Shown: positions 17,752-26,735 of the stretch, in pieces
How the letters are laid out: each line of letters begins with the position of its first letter
How positions within the stretch are numbered: position 1 is the first letter of the stretch
Source: an uncultured Bacteroidales bacterium
GTDB taxonomy: Bacteria; Bacteroidota; Bacteroidia; Bacteroidales; Muribaculaceae
Direction of reading: 5' to 3'
Assembly: GCA_902762385.1 (NCBI GenBank)
Contig: CACWNQ010000001.1
Location: 372,001-436,000 of the forward strand
DNA: 64,000 bases
Program-made: the position numbers and the translations under genes
The notes under the pieces: generated by a model
The model's input: the letters and a program-made list of their open reading frames with translations, nothing else
What the model was told of the DNA's origin: nothing
Database searches by the model: none

Positions 17752-18276
17752 ATGATTACACGCGAGGAGATATCACTAATTGGCAAGTTCAACAAACCTC
17801 ACGGCATCAACGGCGAAATCTCGGCAACTATCAATGCCCCGCTCGATGTCAAGGAAGACTGCTCGTGCATCGTGTGTGACATCGACGGCATATACGTCCC
17901 CTTTTTCATCAATGAAGTGAGAAGAAAATCACAGGATAACCTGTTAATCACTGTTGACGGCATTAACAATGAGCAAGAAGCAATGACATTGGTCAACCGC
18001 GATATCTATGCACTAAGTCGTGACTACAATGCGGCTATTACCAATGAGGACGAGCTTCCTGTAAATTTCTTCACTAACTTTAAAACAGTTATAAATTCTG
18101 ATTATAAAGGCAGCATTATTGATATTGACGACAGCACTGCCAATGTTCTATTTGTCATATCACTCGACAACGGACACCAAGTTCTAATTCCTGCTGTCGA
18201 CAATTTCATCAGAGACATTGACATCGACAATAAAATAATAGAGTTCAATGTGCCACATGATCTTTTAGACTTATAA
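17752..18276 (+). CDS. rimM: Ribosome maturation factor RimM
   Basis: A 174-residue 16S rRNA processing factor that binds the 30S head through S19. The N-terminal RimM domain starts with IGKFNKPHGINGEI, the family hallmark for the GxxxGxxGxx loop. It continues to a PRC-barrel C-terminal domain with LIPAVDNFIRDIDIDNKIIE, which ends with the usual acidic ILFNVPHDLLDL-type tail. It starts 15 bases after the DUF4290 gene and 11 bases before the OmpA-like gene. Confidence 0.92.
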   Translation: MITREEISLIGKFNKPHGINGEISATINAPLDVKEDCSCIVCDIDGIYVPFFINEVRRKSQDNLLITVDGINNEQEAMTLVNRDIYALSRDYNAAITNEDELPVNFFTNFKTVINSDYKGSIIDIDDSTANVLFVISLDNGHQVLIPAVDNFIRDIDIDNKIIEFNVPHDLLDL

Positions 18277-18287
18277 TAACGACAACT

Positions 18288-18923
18288 ATGATAAAAAAGA
18301 TTTACTTTTTAGTTCTCATAATGTTCATGTCCTCGGCAGCAAGTGTGTCAATGCTGGCGCAGAACATAAAGAGACCCATTTCGATTGAAGAGATAGAGGA
18401 AGCAATAAATACTCCAGCTATCAAAGACAAAGACAAGAAAGGCCGAAATGACATCGCTAACTACCAAGTGGACATTGCACGCAGGCTCTACAATGAGCTG
18501 AAAGTAGATGTCGACATGAGACGTGACGATGAAGTAATCAAGGTGACAATTCCTGCCGACTTGCTATTTGGTCCTAACAGCACCTCTTTGCTCGACAATA
18601 GCCGTTACAACAAAGACCTAATGCAGTTCTCAAGGTTATTAGATTCGTCCGACTTGTATAGAATGGTTCTTGTCATGCACCACGAGACAGGTTCAGAGCA
18701 ATACTGTAAGACAATAACTGATCGCCGCTTGCAGAGCATCATTGATTGGTTTACATTGCACTCACGTGGCGCAAAATACATATCGGCATTTTCGATGGGC
18801 AACTCAAATCCCATACTGAAAAACGACTCGATGCAGAACAGGCGACACAACCGCCGCCTTGAGATTTACCTCGTTCCTGGAACAGTAATGATTGAGAATG
18901 CAAAAAAAGGAAAATTAAAATGA
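18288..18923 (+). CDS. Exported OmpA-C-like protein
   Basis: A 211-residue protein with a signal peptide (about residues 1-23, ending SMLAQ). Residues about 75-200 look like an OmpA C-terminal (peptidoglycan-associating) domain. There is a beta-strand IKVTIPADLLFGPNSTSL in place of the usual F-x-x-x-S-x-x-L start, a helix with SRYNKDLMQFSRLL, a strand LVMHHETGSEQY, and NRRHNRRLEIYL near the end with the conserved Asn-Arg-Arg. The usual Asp of the TDxxG loop is Glu here. It probably sits in the periplasm contacting peptidoglycan. It lies in the rimM-proS run. Confidence 0.72.
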   Translation: MIKKIYFLVLIMFMSSAASVSMLAQNIKRPISIEEIEEAINTPAIKDKDKKGRNDIANYQVDIARRLYNELKVDVDMRRDDEVIKVTIPADLLFGPNSTSLLDNSRYNKDLMQFSRLLDSSDLYRMVLVMHHETGSEQYCKTITDRRLQSIIDWFTLHSRGAKYISAFSMGNSNPILKNDSMQNRRHNRRLEIYLVPGTVMIENAKKGKLK

Positions 18924-18947
18924 AATCATCACTAAATCACTGATAAA

Positions 18948-20429
18948 ATGGCAATAGAAATCAAAGATTTGACAAAAAGAAGCGTAAACTATTCGCAATG
19001 GTATAACGATCTCGTAATTAAAGCCGACCTTGCCGAGCAATCGGCAGTACGTGGCTGCATGGTAATCAAGCCCTATGGTTATGCCATTTGGGAGAAGATG
19101 CAGCAACAGCTCGACAAGATGTTTAAAGAAACTGGTGTACAGAATGCCTATTTCCCATTGCTCATACCTAAATCGTTCCTGAGCCGTGAGGCCGAACACG
19201 TTGAAGGGTTTGCAAAAGAATGTGCTGTAGTGACTCACCACAGGCTCATGAACGCTCCCGATGGAAGCGGTGTGGTAGTTGACCCTGAAGCCCGACTTGA
19301 AGAAGAACTCATCATTCGCCCCACTAGTGAAACAATCATATGGAACACATATCGCAACTGGATTAATTCCTATCGTGACCTCCCACTGCTTATCAACCAG
19401 TGGGCTAATGTCATGCGATGGGAAATGCGCACGCGCATGTTCCTACGCACCGCTGAGTTCTTGTGGCAAGAGGGACACACTGCCCATGCCACAAAGGAAG
19501 AGGCACAAGAAGAAGCAATCAGAATGCTTAATGTTTACAGCGACTTTGCCGAGAAATATATGGCAGTTCCTGTAGTTAAAGGTGTAAAGTCAGCTAACGA
19601 ACGATTCGCCGGTGCACTTGAAACCTACACCATTGAAGCCATGATGCAAGATGGAAAAGCTCTACAGTCAGGTACTTCTCACTTCCTTGGGCAGAACTTT
19701 GCCAAAGCATTCGACGTGAAGTTTGTAAATAAAGAAAACCAGCTCGACTTTGTATGGGCAACTTCTTGGGGCGTTTCTACCCGCTTAATGGGAGCACTTA
19801 TCATGACACACAGCGACGACAATGGTCTGGTTCTTCCTCCAAAGTTGGCTCCTATCCAGGTTGTTATTGTTCCTATCTACAAAACTCAAGAGCAACTTGA
19901 CGAGATTAACGCCAAAGTCAACCCCATTGTCGAGAACCTTCGAAATATGGGTATCTCGGTTAAATATGACAATGCCGACAACAAGCGTCCCGGCTTCAAG
20001 TTTGCCGATTATGAGCTAAAGGGTGTGCCAGTACGCCTCGTGCTTGGAGCGCGTGATATCGCTAATGGCACTATCGAAGTTATGCGTCGCGACACACTCG
20101 AAAAATCAAGCACGTCTCTTGATGGAATTGAGGACACCGTTAAGAACTTGCTCGATGATATTCAGGCTAATATCTTTAAGAAAGCCTATGACTTCCGTCA
20201 GAGCATGACCTATAAGGTTGACACTTATGAGGAATTCAAGGAACAAATCGAGAAGGGTGGATTTGTGCTCGCACCTTGGGATGGTACTCCTGAAACTGAA
20301 GATCGCATCAAAGAGGAGACTAAAGCAACAATCCGCTGCATCCCATTGGATGCTGAGCCCGAAGATGGCGTCGACATGCTCACCGGTAAGCCATCTAAGT
20401 GCCGCGTTGTCTTTGCCCGCAACTATTAA
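18948..20429 (+). CDS. proS: Proline--tRNA ligase (eukaryote/archaeal-like type)
   Basis: A 493-residue class II aminoacyl-tRNA synthetase that charges tRNA-Pro. It is the shorter form without the bacterial editing insertion. The features are the opening [20 protein letters not shown], motif 2 region with [33 protein letters not shown], the [15 protein letters not shown] strand, motif 3 [19 protein letters not shown], and the anticodon-binding domain with a final zinc-type C-terminal domain. It is the last gene of the tsaB-proS run and is followed by a strong hairpin. Confidence 0.95.
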   Translation: MAIEIKDLTKRSVNYSQWYNDLVIKADLAEQSAVRGCMVIKPYGYAIWEKMQQQLDKMFKETGVQNAYFPLLIPKSFLSREAEHVEGFAKECAVVTHHRLMNAPDGSGVVVDPEARLEEELIIRPTSETIIWNTYRNWINSYRDLPLLINQWANVMRWEMRTRMFLRTAEFLWQEGHTAHATKEEAQEEAIRMLNVYSDFAEKYMAVPVVKGVKSANERFAGALETYTIEAMMQDGKALQSGTSHFLGQNFAKAFDVKFVNKENQLDFVWATSWGVSTRLMGALIMTHSDDNGLVLPPKLAPIQVVIVPIYKTQEQLDEINAKVNPIVENLRNMGISVKYDNADNKRPGFKFADYELKGVPVRLVLGARDIANGTIEVMRRDTLEKSSTSLDGIEDTVKNLLDDIQANIFKKAYDFRQSMTYKVDTYEEFKEQIEKGGFVLAPWDGTPETEDRIKEETKATIRCIPLDAEPEDGVDMLTGKPSKCRVVFARNY

Positions 20430-20454
20430 TGCATTCAAGCATTTTTGACATATT

Positions 20455-20482
20455 AAGGTCGCAGCAGTGATGTTGCGACCTT
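20455..20482. terminator. Terminator after proS, overlapping the helicase stop
   Basis: AAGGTCGCA and TGCGACCTT form a 9-base stem followed by ATTTTTTC. The right arm runs into the stop codon of the convergent helicase gene. Confidence 0.8.
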
Positions 20483-22568
20483 ATTTTTTCTTACGGCGTG
20501 ACTTTTTAGCTTGTTGCTGTTGCTTCATCTGCCTAGCTATGTCACGATACTCATCAGCAACGTCGTCAAGGCCAATCTTATCGTAAACCCTAGCCAGAGC
20601 AACATATGGCTCGACAGCAGTGCGCGATGCTCGTGAAGCACGTTTGTAAGCTTTAACAGCTGCCGAGATGTCCTTTTCTTTCTCATGAATATTGCCTAAA
20701 GCCATTAAAGCTTCATAGCAGTTTTTATTCTTGTCAAGGATTTTCTCAAGTTGCGAAATTGCCTGATCGATTTCCCCTATTGCCTCCATCAGTCGTGCTT
20801 TACCCATCATTGCTGGGACAAAGCCATCACACAAGCGTAATGCTTTATTATAATTGGCCATTGCCGATTTAATGGCGATTTCATCAAGTCGCGGTTTGGC
20901 GTTTCCATAAGTCACTTCCTCCTCCTGAGCTAATTCCCCTACCCCCATCGACTGGTCACCCATTGCTGTATATTCCGAAGCTAGTTCAAGCAGCAACTTG
21001 TTTTGAGAATCAATGACATCTTCTAGATTCTTTATTTTTTGATTCAAACGGTGAAACTTATTGAACTTTATCTTAATAAGCCGCTTGGCAACAGGATCGG
21101 TTATCACATTGTGGATTTCCATGGCCTGAACAAAACAGTCGACACATCTTGAGAAATCATCATGCTCAAATGCAATCGACGCCATTGTGTATAGGCCATT
21201 AGCCTTCTCTACTAGCATAGCATCATTGATTGCCGCCTGGTTATTGAACTGACGGCTGAAATCGACTATTGCTGTATTGACGATTATGTCACGTTGCGAC
21301 AAGGGCTTGAGCAATGTTATTCCCTCAAGAGAGGTGCACCTCGACAAGGCCACATAAGCTTGACCACTAGAAAAAGCACCTCCAGCAAAATCAACAACGA
21401 TGTTGCTGAAAGTAAGGCCTTGGCTCTTGTGTACTGTAAGAGCCCAAGCGGGTTTTATGGGATATTGCCTAAATACACCCACAACATTCTCTATGACTTT
21501 CTTTTCCTTTTCATCGTAGGAATACTGCACATTTTCCCATATTTCCTGCTCAATCACATATTTCTCTCCATTCTCAAGCTCAACCACAATATTATCACTG
21601 TCGAGTTTCGACACTCTGCCAAGAGTGCCATTAACCCAGCGGCCCTCCTTATCATTGCGAATAAATATCACCTGCGCACCTTGCTTAAGCACCAATTCTT
21701 TATTAGTGGGAAGATCATTATCAGGAAAAACATCTATTACATCACCCACAAAAACATACTCAGGAGTATCAAGTGCCTGCATGTGGGCGTCGTTAATTGA
21801 ATCAACTGTGTCGCGACGAGTTGCCAAAGTCATCACTAGACCATTGCTTGGTTCTTGATAATTTAAGTCACAATGACTGTTGAGATGCTGCAAATCGGTG
21901 GCTGTTGCATGGCTCACGCGAATCCTATCGAGCATTGAAATAAAGGAACTATCGGTCTGTCGATAAATTTTGCGCAACTCAATTGGAATAAGACCAAGCT
22001 TATTGAATACTCTTGCATTGAAGAAGAAAAACTGCTGGTAATAACGCCTAAGAATGTCGCGCATGTCGCGTGTGACAACAGGTTCAAGCTGGAAAATATC
22101 ACCAACGAAAAGTAACTGCTTACCACCAAAGGGCTCTCGCATATTGCCGGAGTAGATGCGTAACACCTTATCAATAAAATCTATTATGTCACAACGCACC
22201 ATCGAAATCTCATCGATTATAATGAGCTGCAGTTTCTTGATGAGTTTCACCTTCTGGGCCGAGTACCTCAAAGTCTTGCGAATTCGACGTGGTGAGAAAT
22301 CGGGGTCATCAGGCAGCAAAGGTTTGAATGGTATTTTGAAGAACGAGTGCATTGTCTGTCCACCAACATTAACAGCAGCGATTCCAGTAGGAGCAAGCAC
22401 CACGTGTTCCTTATCAGTATTGGCACAAATGTACTTCAAGAAGGTACTCTTTCCTGTTCCAGCCTTCCCAGTCAAGAACACCGAGCGACGAGTGTTACGT
22501 ATCAAGTTCCATGCATTTTGGAACTCGAGATTGTCGAGGTCTATATTTTCAAGACTAACAGCATTCAT
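20481..22568 (-). CDS. PIF1/RecD-like helicase with C-terminal TPR domain
   Basis: A 695-residue cytoplasmic protein when started at the internal ATG near 22568, which places a -7 element just upstream; the longer frame adds 26 unlikely residues. The N-terminal half is a superfamily 1 DNA helicase: Walker A GKAGTGKST, Walker B IIDEISMV, GDIFQLEPV (motif III), and the UvrD_C_2-type motif LTVHKSQGLTF with YVALSRCTS. A coiled linker (KFHRLNQKIKNLEDVI) leads to C-terminal TPR-like helices with ANYNKALRL and ALMALGNIHEKEKD. Such helicases act in recombination or replication restart; the TPRs suggest a protein partner. The role in this organism is unknown. Confidence 0.85.
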   Translation of the reverse strand: MNAVSLENIDLDNLEFQNAWNLIRNTRRSVFLTGKAGTGKSTFLKYICANTDKEHVVLAPTGIAAVNVGGQTMHSFFKIPFKPLLPDDPDFSPRRIRKTLRYSAQKVKLIKKLQLIIIDEISMVRCDIIDFIDKVLRIYSGNMREPFGGKQLLFVGDIFQLEPVVTRDMRDILRRYYQQFFFFNARVFNKLGLIPIELRKIYRQTDSSFISMLDRIRVSHATATDLQHLNSHCDLNYQEPSNGLVMTLATRRDTVDSINDAHMQALDTPEYVFVGDVIDVFPDNDLPTNKELVLKQGAQVIFIRNDKEGRWVNGTLGRVSKLDSDNIVVELENGEKYVIEQEIWENVQYSYDEKEKKVIENVVGVFRQYPIKPAWALTVHKSQGLTFSNIVVDFAGGAFSSGQAYVALSRCTSLEGITLLKPLSQRDIIVNTAIVDFSRQFNNQAAINDAMLVEKANGLYTMASIAFEHDDFSRCVDCFVQAMEIHNVITDPVAKRLIKIKFNKFHRLNQKIKNLEDVIDSQNKLLLELASEYTAMGDQSMGVGELAQEEEVTYGNAKPRLDEIAIKSAMANYNKALRLCDGFVPAMMGKARLMEAIGEIDQAISQLEKILDKNKNCYEALMALGNIHEKEKDISAAVKAYKRASRASRTAVEPYVALARVYDKIGLDDVADEYRDIARQMKQQQQAKKSRRKKK

Positions 22569-22589
22569 GATGGGGTATCGAAAAGTGTT

Positions 22590-22597
22590 CAAAGTTA
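22590..22597 (-). promoter_or_regulatory. Bacteroidetes -7 element (TAACTTTG) for the helicase
   Basis: The minus strand reads TAACTTTG 22 bases before the preferred ATG at 22568, supporting that start over the longer open frame. Confidence 0.65.
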
Positions 22598-22626
22598 ACC
22601 AAAAAGCACGACTTGACAAAAACAAA

Positions 22627-22654
22627 AGGAGGCATTTTATTAACAATGCCTCCT
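22627..22654 (-). terminator. Terminator after the FadL-like gene
   Basis: AGGAGGCATT and AATGCCTCCT form a 10-base perfect stem with an 8-base loop. On the minus strand it is followed by TTTTGTTTTTG, as expected 38 bases after the FadL-like stop. Confidence 0.8.
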
Positions 22655-22691
22655 CAATTTCACTATTTCTTTGCGCTCAATGGCGCGAGAA

Positions 22692-24290
22692 TCAGAATCG
22701 GAATCCCAATGTGAGTGAAACTTTATTATTGTTGTCTTTAATCTCCTCTCCCATCTCGCCAGGATAAGCGTGATACTGGCTTGTGCGAGTCTGATGTACG
22801 TAGGCCGCGTCGGCATAGAACTTCTTGTAACGATAGCCAAGACCACAAGTGATGTACTGGTTGCTCTTGTCATACTGATACATATAGTTGCTTGAAACCA
22901 CATCTACATTATCGTTGGCAACTTCCTTCACAGCATCCTTAACTGGAGATGTCTGGTAAGAATAACCGGCACGAACACTAAAGTTTGGAGTCACGCGATA
23001 TTCACCACCCACGCGCAAGATGTGTGATGCCTGAAGCTGGTCTTTAATCTTATACTCAGTATCACCATAATTGTAGCCACCTTCATCGCCACAACGCATA
23101 GTGTTAGCACCAACGTACTCGTAATCAAAACTGATCATACCCTTGCTTGTTGGAACTACAGCCAAACTACCAATGAAGCGCCATGGAGTCTTGATGGTAT
23201 AGCGATACTCGTCATAGTAGCCCTCCTCACCAGTCTCGGTGTTACCTTGGAACATTTCTGATTCGCCATTAACTAGCAAGTCAAATCCACTCTGCACCTT
23301 GTAAAGGTCCTTCATGTCGTAGTAAGTTGGAGTGTGGAAAGCAGCACCAATGCGCAACTGGTTAATAGGCTTAACTATAACACCCATCTTGAAATTGTAA
23401 CCAGTTCCACGAGTCTCCTGGAATGTCTGGAAGTCATATCCTGCATAACCCAGCGTTGTGCTACCGTCACCATATCGATAGTCAAAAATCTCAGCATTGT
23501 CGAGATCCTCGCCGTAGTACTGATAGCTATCGAAACGAAGGTCAGTGATTCCAAAATTCAAACCCCAGAACACTGTGTTCTTGAAGTTACCACCTAGTGT
23601 GATGTTATACTCATCGGTGTGTCCTTGCTCTTCAACATAGTAGTTGGCAGTACCGGTAGTACCATTGTTTGCAAGGCCAAATAATGAACCATCGGTGTTC
23701 TCATTCAACAAGTAAGACTGATAAGCGAGAATACCAAGCCATGGTGCACTAGTCTCATAATATGGATTTCTATCATAATAGTCACCATGATCATAGTATG
23801 AAACCGAAAGATCATCATTAATCCAACCTCCTTCTCTCAAATTATCAGCGATTTTATTGGTCAGTGAATAGTTGCTAATGCCATAACCACCCTGATAACG
23901 GCGATTAAATGATTTAATGCGATTAAACGAGAATCCCCAGTTGAAATATCTGAAGAAATCATTGTCAATCTTCATTGAGCCAACATATGCTACATTATTA
24001 AACCAGAACTTAGTGTCGGTAAGATTGTCACCACTATTGCTCTTTGTAGAAAGGAAGTTGAGGTTCATTGTAGCTGAGATGTCGCTGCTACGGTAAACAC
24101 CTATGCCACCAGGGTTGATATTAACCGACGAAGCGTCGCCACCCAGAGCGCCAAAGGCACCAGCCATTGACATGTATCGAGATGTACCACTCAATTCTGT
24201 TTCCGATAATTTAAGAACATCAAATGTAGCCTGTGCGCTAGCCATTAGTGAAGCACCTGCAAGCAGAAATGCAATATATATTTTTTTCAT
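22692..24290 (-). CDS. FadL/OMPP1-type outer membrane protein
   Basis: A 532-residue outer membrane beta-barrel transporter. The signal peptide ends ASLMASAQ. The N-terminal plug region has TSRYMSMAGAFGALGGDASSVNINPGGIGVYRSS, which matches the FadL-family start where small residues line the plug. The rest alternates short aromatic strands with loops and ends in a final strand SLTLGFRF, as expected for BAM-dependent insertion. FadL relatives take up hydrophobic compounds; the substrate here is not predictable. It lies 55 bases after the Gly-rich secreted protein and probably shares its transcript. Confidence 0.88.
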   Translation of the reverse strand: MKKIYIAFLLAGASLMASAQATFDVLKLSETELSGTSRYMSMAGAFGALGGDASSVNINPGGIGVYRSSDISATMNLNFLSTKSNSGDNLTDTKFWFNNVAYVGSMKIDNDFFRYFNWGFSFNRIKSFNRRYQGGYGISNYSLTNKIADNLREGGWINDDLSVSYYDHGDYYDRNPYYETSAPWLGILAYQSYLLNENTDGSLFGLANNGTTGTANYYVEEQGHTDEYNITLGGNFKNTVFWGLNFGITDLRFDSYQYYGEDLDNAEIFDYRYGDGSTTLGYAGYDFQTFQETRGTGYNFKMGVIVKPINQLRIGAAFHTPTYYDMKDLYKVQSGFDLLVNGESEMFQGNTETGEEGYYDEYRYTIKTPWRFIGSLAVVPTSKGMISFDYEYVGANTMRCGDEGGYNYGDTEYKIKDQLQASHILRVGGEYRVTPNFSVRAGYSYQTSPVKDAVKEVANDNVDVVSSNYMYQYDKSNQYITCGLGYRYKKFYADAAYVHQTRTSQYHAYPGEMGEEIKDNNNKVSLTLGFRF

Positions 24291-24345
24291 TGTAAAAATC
24301 GTTTTCTTAATTATTTGTTACATTACAGTTCTCACACTCTTGAGT

Positions 24346-25539
24346 TTATCGACGACCTCCATGGCCACCGCCACTGCGGCCACCGCCGCCCGAGAAGCCA
24401 CCGCCACCACCGTGGCTACCACCAGAGAAGCCGCCGTGACTGCCACCCGAGAAGCCACCGCTACTGCGGCCACCACCTGAATAGCCACCACTACTGCGGC
24501 TACCGCCTGAATAGCTGCGACCGCCTGAAGATGGAGAGCTGTAAGTTCGTCCAGTTGTTGATGGAGTGTAACTGCGTCCACGTGAAGTGCCACCACTATA
24601 TCCACCATTGTAAGTGCCCGAAGAACGTCCACCTGCAGTGATGCCGCTCGATGAGCGACGACCAGGTGTAATAGGGTTGCCACCCGCATAACCACCATTG
24701 CTTCTTACATTACCAATATTTCCATGATTGATTGTACGTCCACCATTTCTCGAAGCAATTCCGTTACGACCACTAATACGGCCAGGAACGCCAGCATAAC
24801 CATGATTGTTTGTATTTGCACGATTACCGTGATAGTTCATGCCAGGACGACGTCCGTTGTACCCACTGTTGTAGTGATGTCCATACCATCCATTATTCCA
24901 GCGATGAGAACCACCCCAGTAGCCAGCCCAATAGCCGCCCCAGTAGCCGCCCCAGTAGCCGCCCCAAGGACGTCCCCAATAGGACCATGGGTGATAGCGA
25001 TAACCATACCAACCCCAATCATACCAACTGCTGTAGTACCAAGGGCTATGCCAACCCCATGACCAGCTGTACCAAGGATCATAGTAGCGATATCCCCATC
25101 CCCAGTATGGGCCCCAACTCCAATCGGTGCCAACAATAAGATTAACTGTTGGAGTGTTATCGAAGTAATACTCAATAAGTTCGGGATCATTTGAACGTAT
25201 CACGATATCAGGATTGTGGAAACGCTCAATGCGCTTTGTGTTGGCAAACGATTCGTTATCAAGGTAAACGGTATCGTCTTCCATGTAATAACGATCGGTG
25301 TGACGATTGTACTCATCAACATCACGACCATTAACAACACCACTTAATGGAGTAACAGTAGTCGACAATTCACCATAGTAATTACCCATATTTTGACGCT
25401 GGGTAACCACCTTGGTTGGTCTTGTCGTCTTCACCTCTGATTTTCCATCATAATAGATGTCGTCCTCATAGTCTTGTGCAATTGCCAAACCCGAGCCGAG
25501 CAACAATGCGGTGATTAAAGACAAAAATTTGTAGTTCAT
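24346..25539 (-). CDS. Secreted Gly/Tyr/Trp/Ser-rich low-complexity protein
   Basis: A 397-residue exported protein with a signal peptide ending AIAQ (about residue 22). Residues about 22-135 are of mixed composition. Residues about 135-230 are extremely rich in Trp, Tyr and Gly, with four WGGYW-type units in tandem. The remainder is Gly/Ser/Arg-rich with SGG and GGR patterns, ending GGHGGRR. It has almost no cysteine and few recognised motifs. Such sequence often forms disordered, adhesive or condensate-like material, but I assign no function. It lies immediately before the FadL-like gene in the same transcript. Several overlapping open frames on both strands here are artefacts of the GC-rich low-complexity code. 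Confidence 0.8.
   Translation of the reverse strand: MNYKFLSLITALLLGSGLAIAQDYEDDIYYDGKSEVKTTRPTKVVTQRQNMGNYYGELSTTVTPLSGVVNGRDVDEYNRHTDRYYMEDDTVYLDNESFANTKRIERFHNPDIVIRSNDPELIEYYFDNTPTVNLIVGTDWSWGPYWGWGYRYYDPWYSWSWGWHSPWYYSSWYDWGWYGYRYHPWSYWGRPWGGYWGGYWGGYWAGYWGGSHRWNNGWYGHHYNSGYNGRRPGMNYHGNRANTNNHGYAGVPGRISGRNGIASRNGGRTINHGNIGNVRSNGGYAGGNPITPGRRSSSGITAGGRSSGTYNGGYSGGTSRGRSYTPSTTGRTYSSPSSGGRSYSGGSRSSGGYSGGGRSSGGFSGGSHGGFSGGSHGGGGGFSGGGGRSGGGHGGRR
24911..24968 (-). repeat. Short tandem repeats encoding WGGY units
   Basis: The plus strand carries the 12-base unit AGTAGCCGCCCC and near copies in tandem (AATAGCCGCCCC, AGTAGCCAGCCC). They encode consecutive GGYW units in the Gly-rich protein. Confidence 0.8.
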
Positions 25540-25625
25540 AGCTATAAATAATTTAAATTAATAATCTTGCTTCTATTAATCTTTAGACTTATATAATAGT
25601 ATAAAGTTTAATTCGTTCCAAATTG

Positions 25626-25633
25626 CAAAACTA
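25626..25633 (-). promoter_or_regulatory. Bacteroidetes -7 element (TAGTTTTG)
   Basis: The minus strand reads TAGTTTTG 87 bases before the start of the Gly-rich gene, giving a long 5' leader that is AT-rich with no clear fold. Confidence 0.5.
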
Positions 25634-25793
25634 CATAAACTTTTTGAAAAAGAACGATATAACTGTTATCAAAATTCATGGAAAAGGGGATTTTTCCCAT
25701 CTTTTTCACCGACTAAACACTTTTGGCCATAAAATACTGCATTGGCACCGATAAAATTAACCAACTTTAACAATTTCTTGAATCAATTATTCT

Positions 25794-25801
25794 TACTTTT
25801 G
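25794..25801 (+). promoter_or_regulatory. Bacteroidetes -7 element (TACTTTTG) for the CvfB-like gene
   Basis: TACTTTTGCATC matches the consensus 27 bases before the ATG at 25828. Confidence 0.7.
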
Positions 25802-25827
25802 CATCAATCAATTCAATTTAAATAACA

Positions 25828-26655
25828 ATGAAGATAGGACAATACAACAAGTTAACAATAAACCGGTTTGTGGATTTCGGCGCTTACCTTATAGATGACG
25901 AAGACAATGAAGTGTTGATGCCTAAAAGATATCTTACAGGTGACGAAGAACTTGACGACACAATCGAAGTGTTCGTCTATAACGACTCTGAGAACCGTCC
26001 TGTTGCAACCACCGAGCATCCTCATGCAACAGTTGGCCAGTTCTGCCTGCTGCGTGTAAAAGCTGTCAATGCTGTAGGTGCATTCCTCGATTGGGGACTA
26101 GTTGCAAAAGACCTGCTAGTGCCATTCCGAGAGCAACGCGTGCGCATGCAGGCTGGTCGCAGCTATATTGTGTATGTGCACATCGACCCCAGCAGTGGGC
26201 GCATTGTGGCTAGCGCCAAGCTTGACCGCTTCTTAAATAAAACAAACCCCGATTATTATCATCGCCAAAAGATTGATGTGCTAATCGTGCAACAACTTGA
26301 AATAGGTTATCGCATAATCGTTGACGGAAAGCACTGGGGAATGATTTATAACAACGAACTTTATCAGCAAGTAAATGTGGGTGAGCATCACATGGGGTTT
26401 GTCAAGCAAGTGCGTGACGATGGCAAGATCGATGTGACTCTAGCAAAGATTGAGAAAATGCGCATCGATGATGTAGCCGACGAGATTCTCAACTATCTGC
26501 AAGAAAATGGTGGCACAATGACACTCAGCGACAAGTCGTCGCCCGAGGATATCCTCAACACATTCAATTGCAGTAAGAAAGACTTCAAGAAAGCTTTAGG
26601 ACTACTATACAAGCAACACAAGGTAACACTAGGCGATAAGGTGAAACTCGTCTGA
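25828..26655 (+). CDS. CvfB-type S1 RNA-binding protein
   Basis: A 275-residue cytoplasmic protein of the CvfB/YitL family. The N-terminal S1-like domain has the opening YNKLTINRFVDFGAYLIDDE, then a second S1 unit with AVGAFLDWGLVAKDLLVPF, a third S1-like segment (IIVDGKHWGMIYNNE and FVKQVRDDGKIDVTL), and a C-terminal winged helix (MTLSDKSSPEDILNTFNCSKKDFKKALG). CvfB in Staphylococcus binds RNA and affects virulence gene expression; the role in Bacteroidales is not defined. It is a single-gene unit between divergent and convergent neighbours. Confidence 0.88.
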   Translation: MKIGQYNKLTINRFVDFGAYLIDDEDNEVLMPKRYLTGDEELDDTIEVFVYNDSENRPVATTEHPHATVGQFCLLRVKAVNAVGAFLDWGLVAKDLLVPFREQRVRMQAGRSYIVYVHIDPSSGRIVASAKLDRFLNKTNPDYYHRQKIDVLIVQQLEIGYRIIVDGKHWGMIYNNELYQQVNVGEHHMGFVKQVRDDGKIDVTLAKIEKMRIDDVADEILNYLQENGGTMTLSDKSSPEDILNTFNCSKKDFKKALGLLYKQHKVTLGDKVKLV

Positions 26656-26679
26656 AAAACAAAGAAAACATATAACGAA

Positions 26680-26706
26680 GAACCAGCGCCAAATTGACGC
26701 TGGTTC
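26680..26706. terminator. Terminator between the CvfB-like gene and the cohesin-like gene
   Basis: GAACCAGCG and CGCTGGTTC form a 9-base perfect stem with TTTTC following, between convergent genes. Confidence 0.8.
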
Positions 26707-26735
26707 TTTTCATAGTAGATATTCTTTATATTTAG

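Noticed and set aside
24318-25190. Several overlapping frames around the Gly-rich protein
   Set aside because: They are by-products of GC-rich low-complexity coding; only the frame with a signal peptide and promoter is kept.
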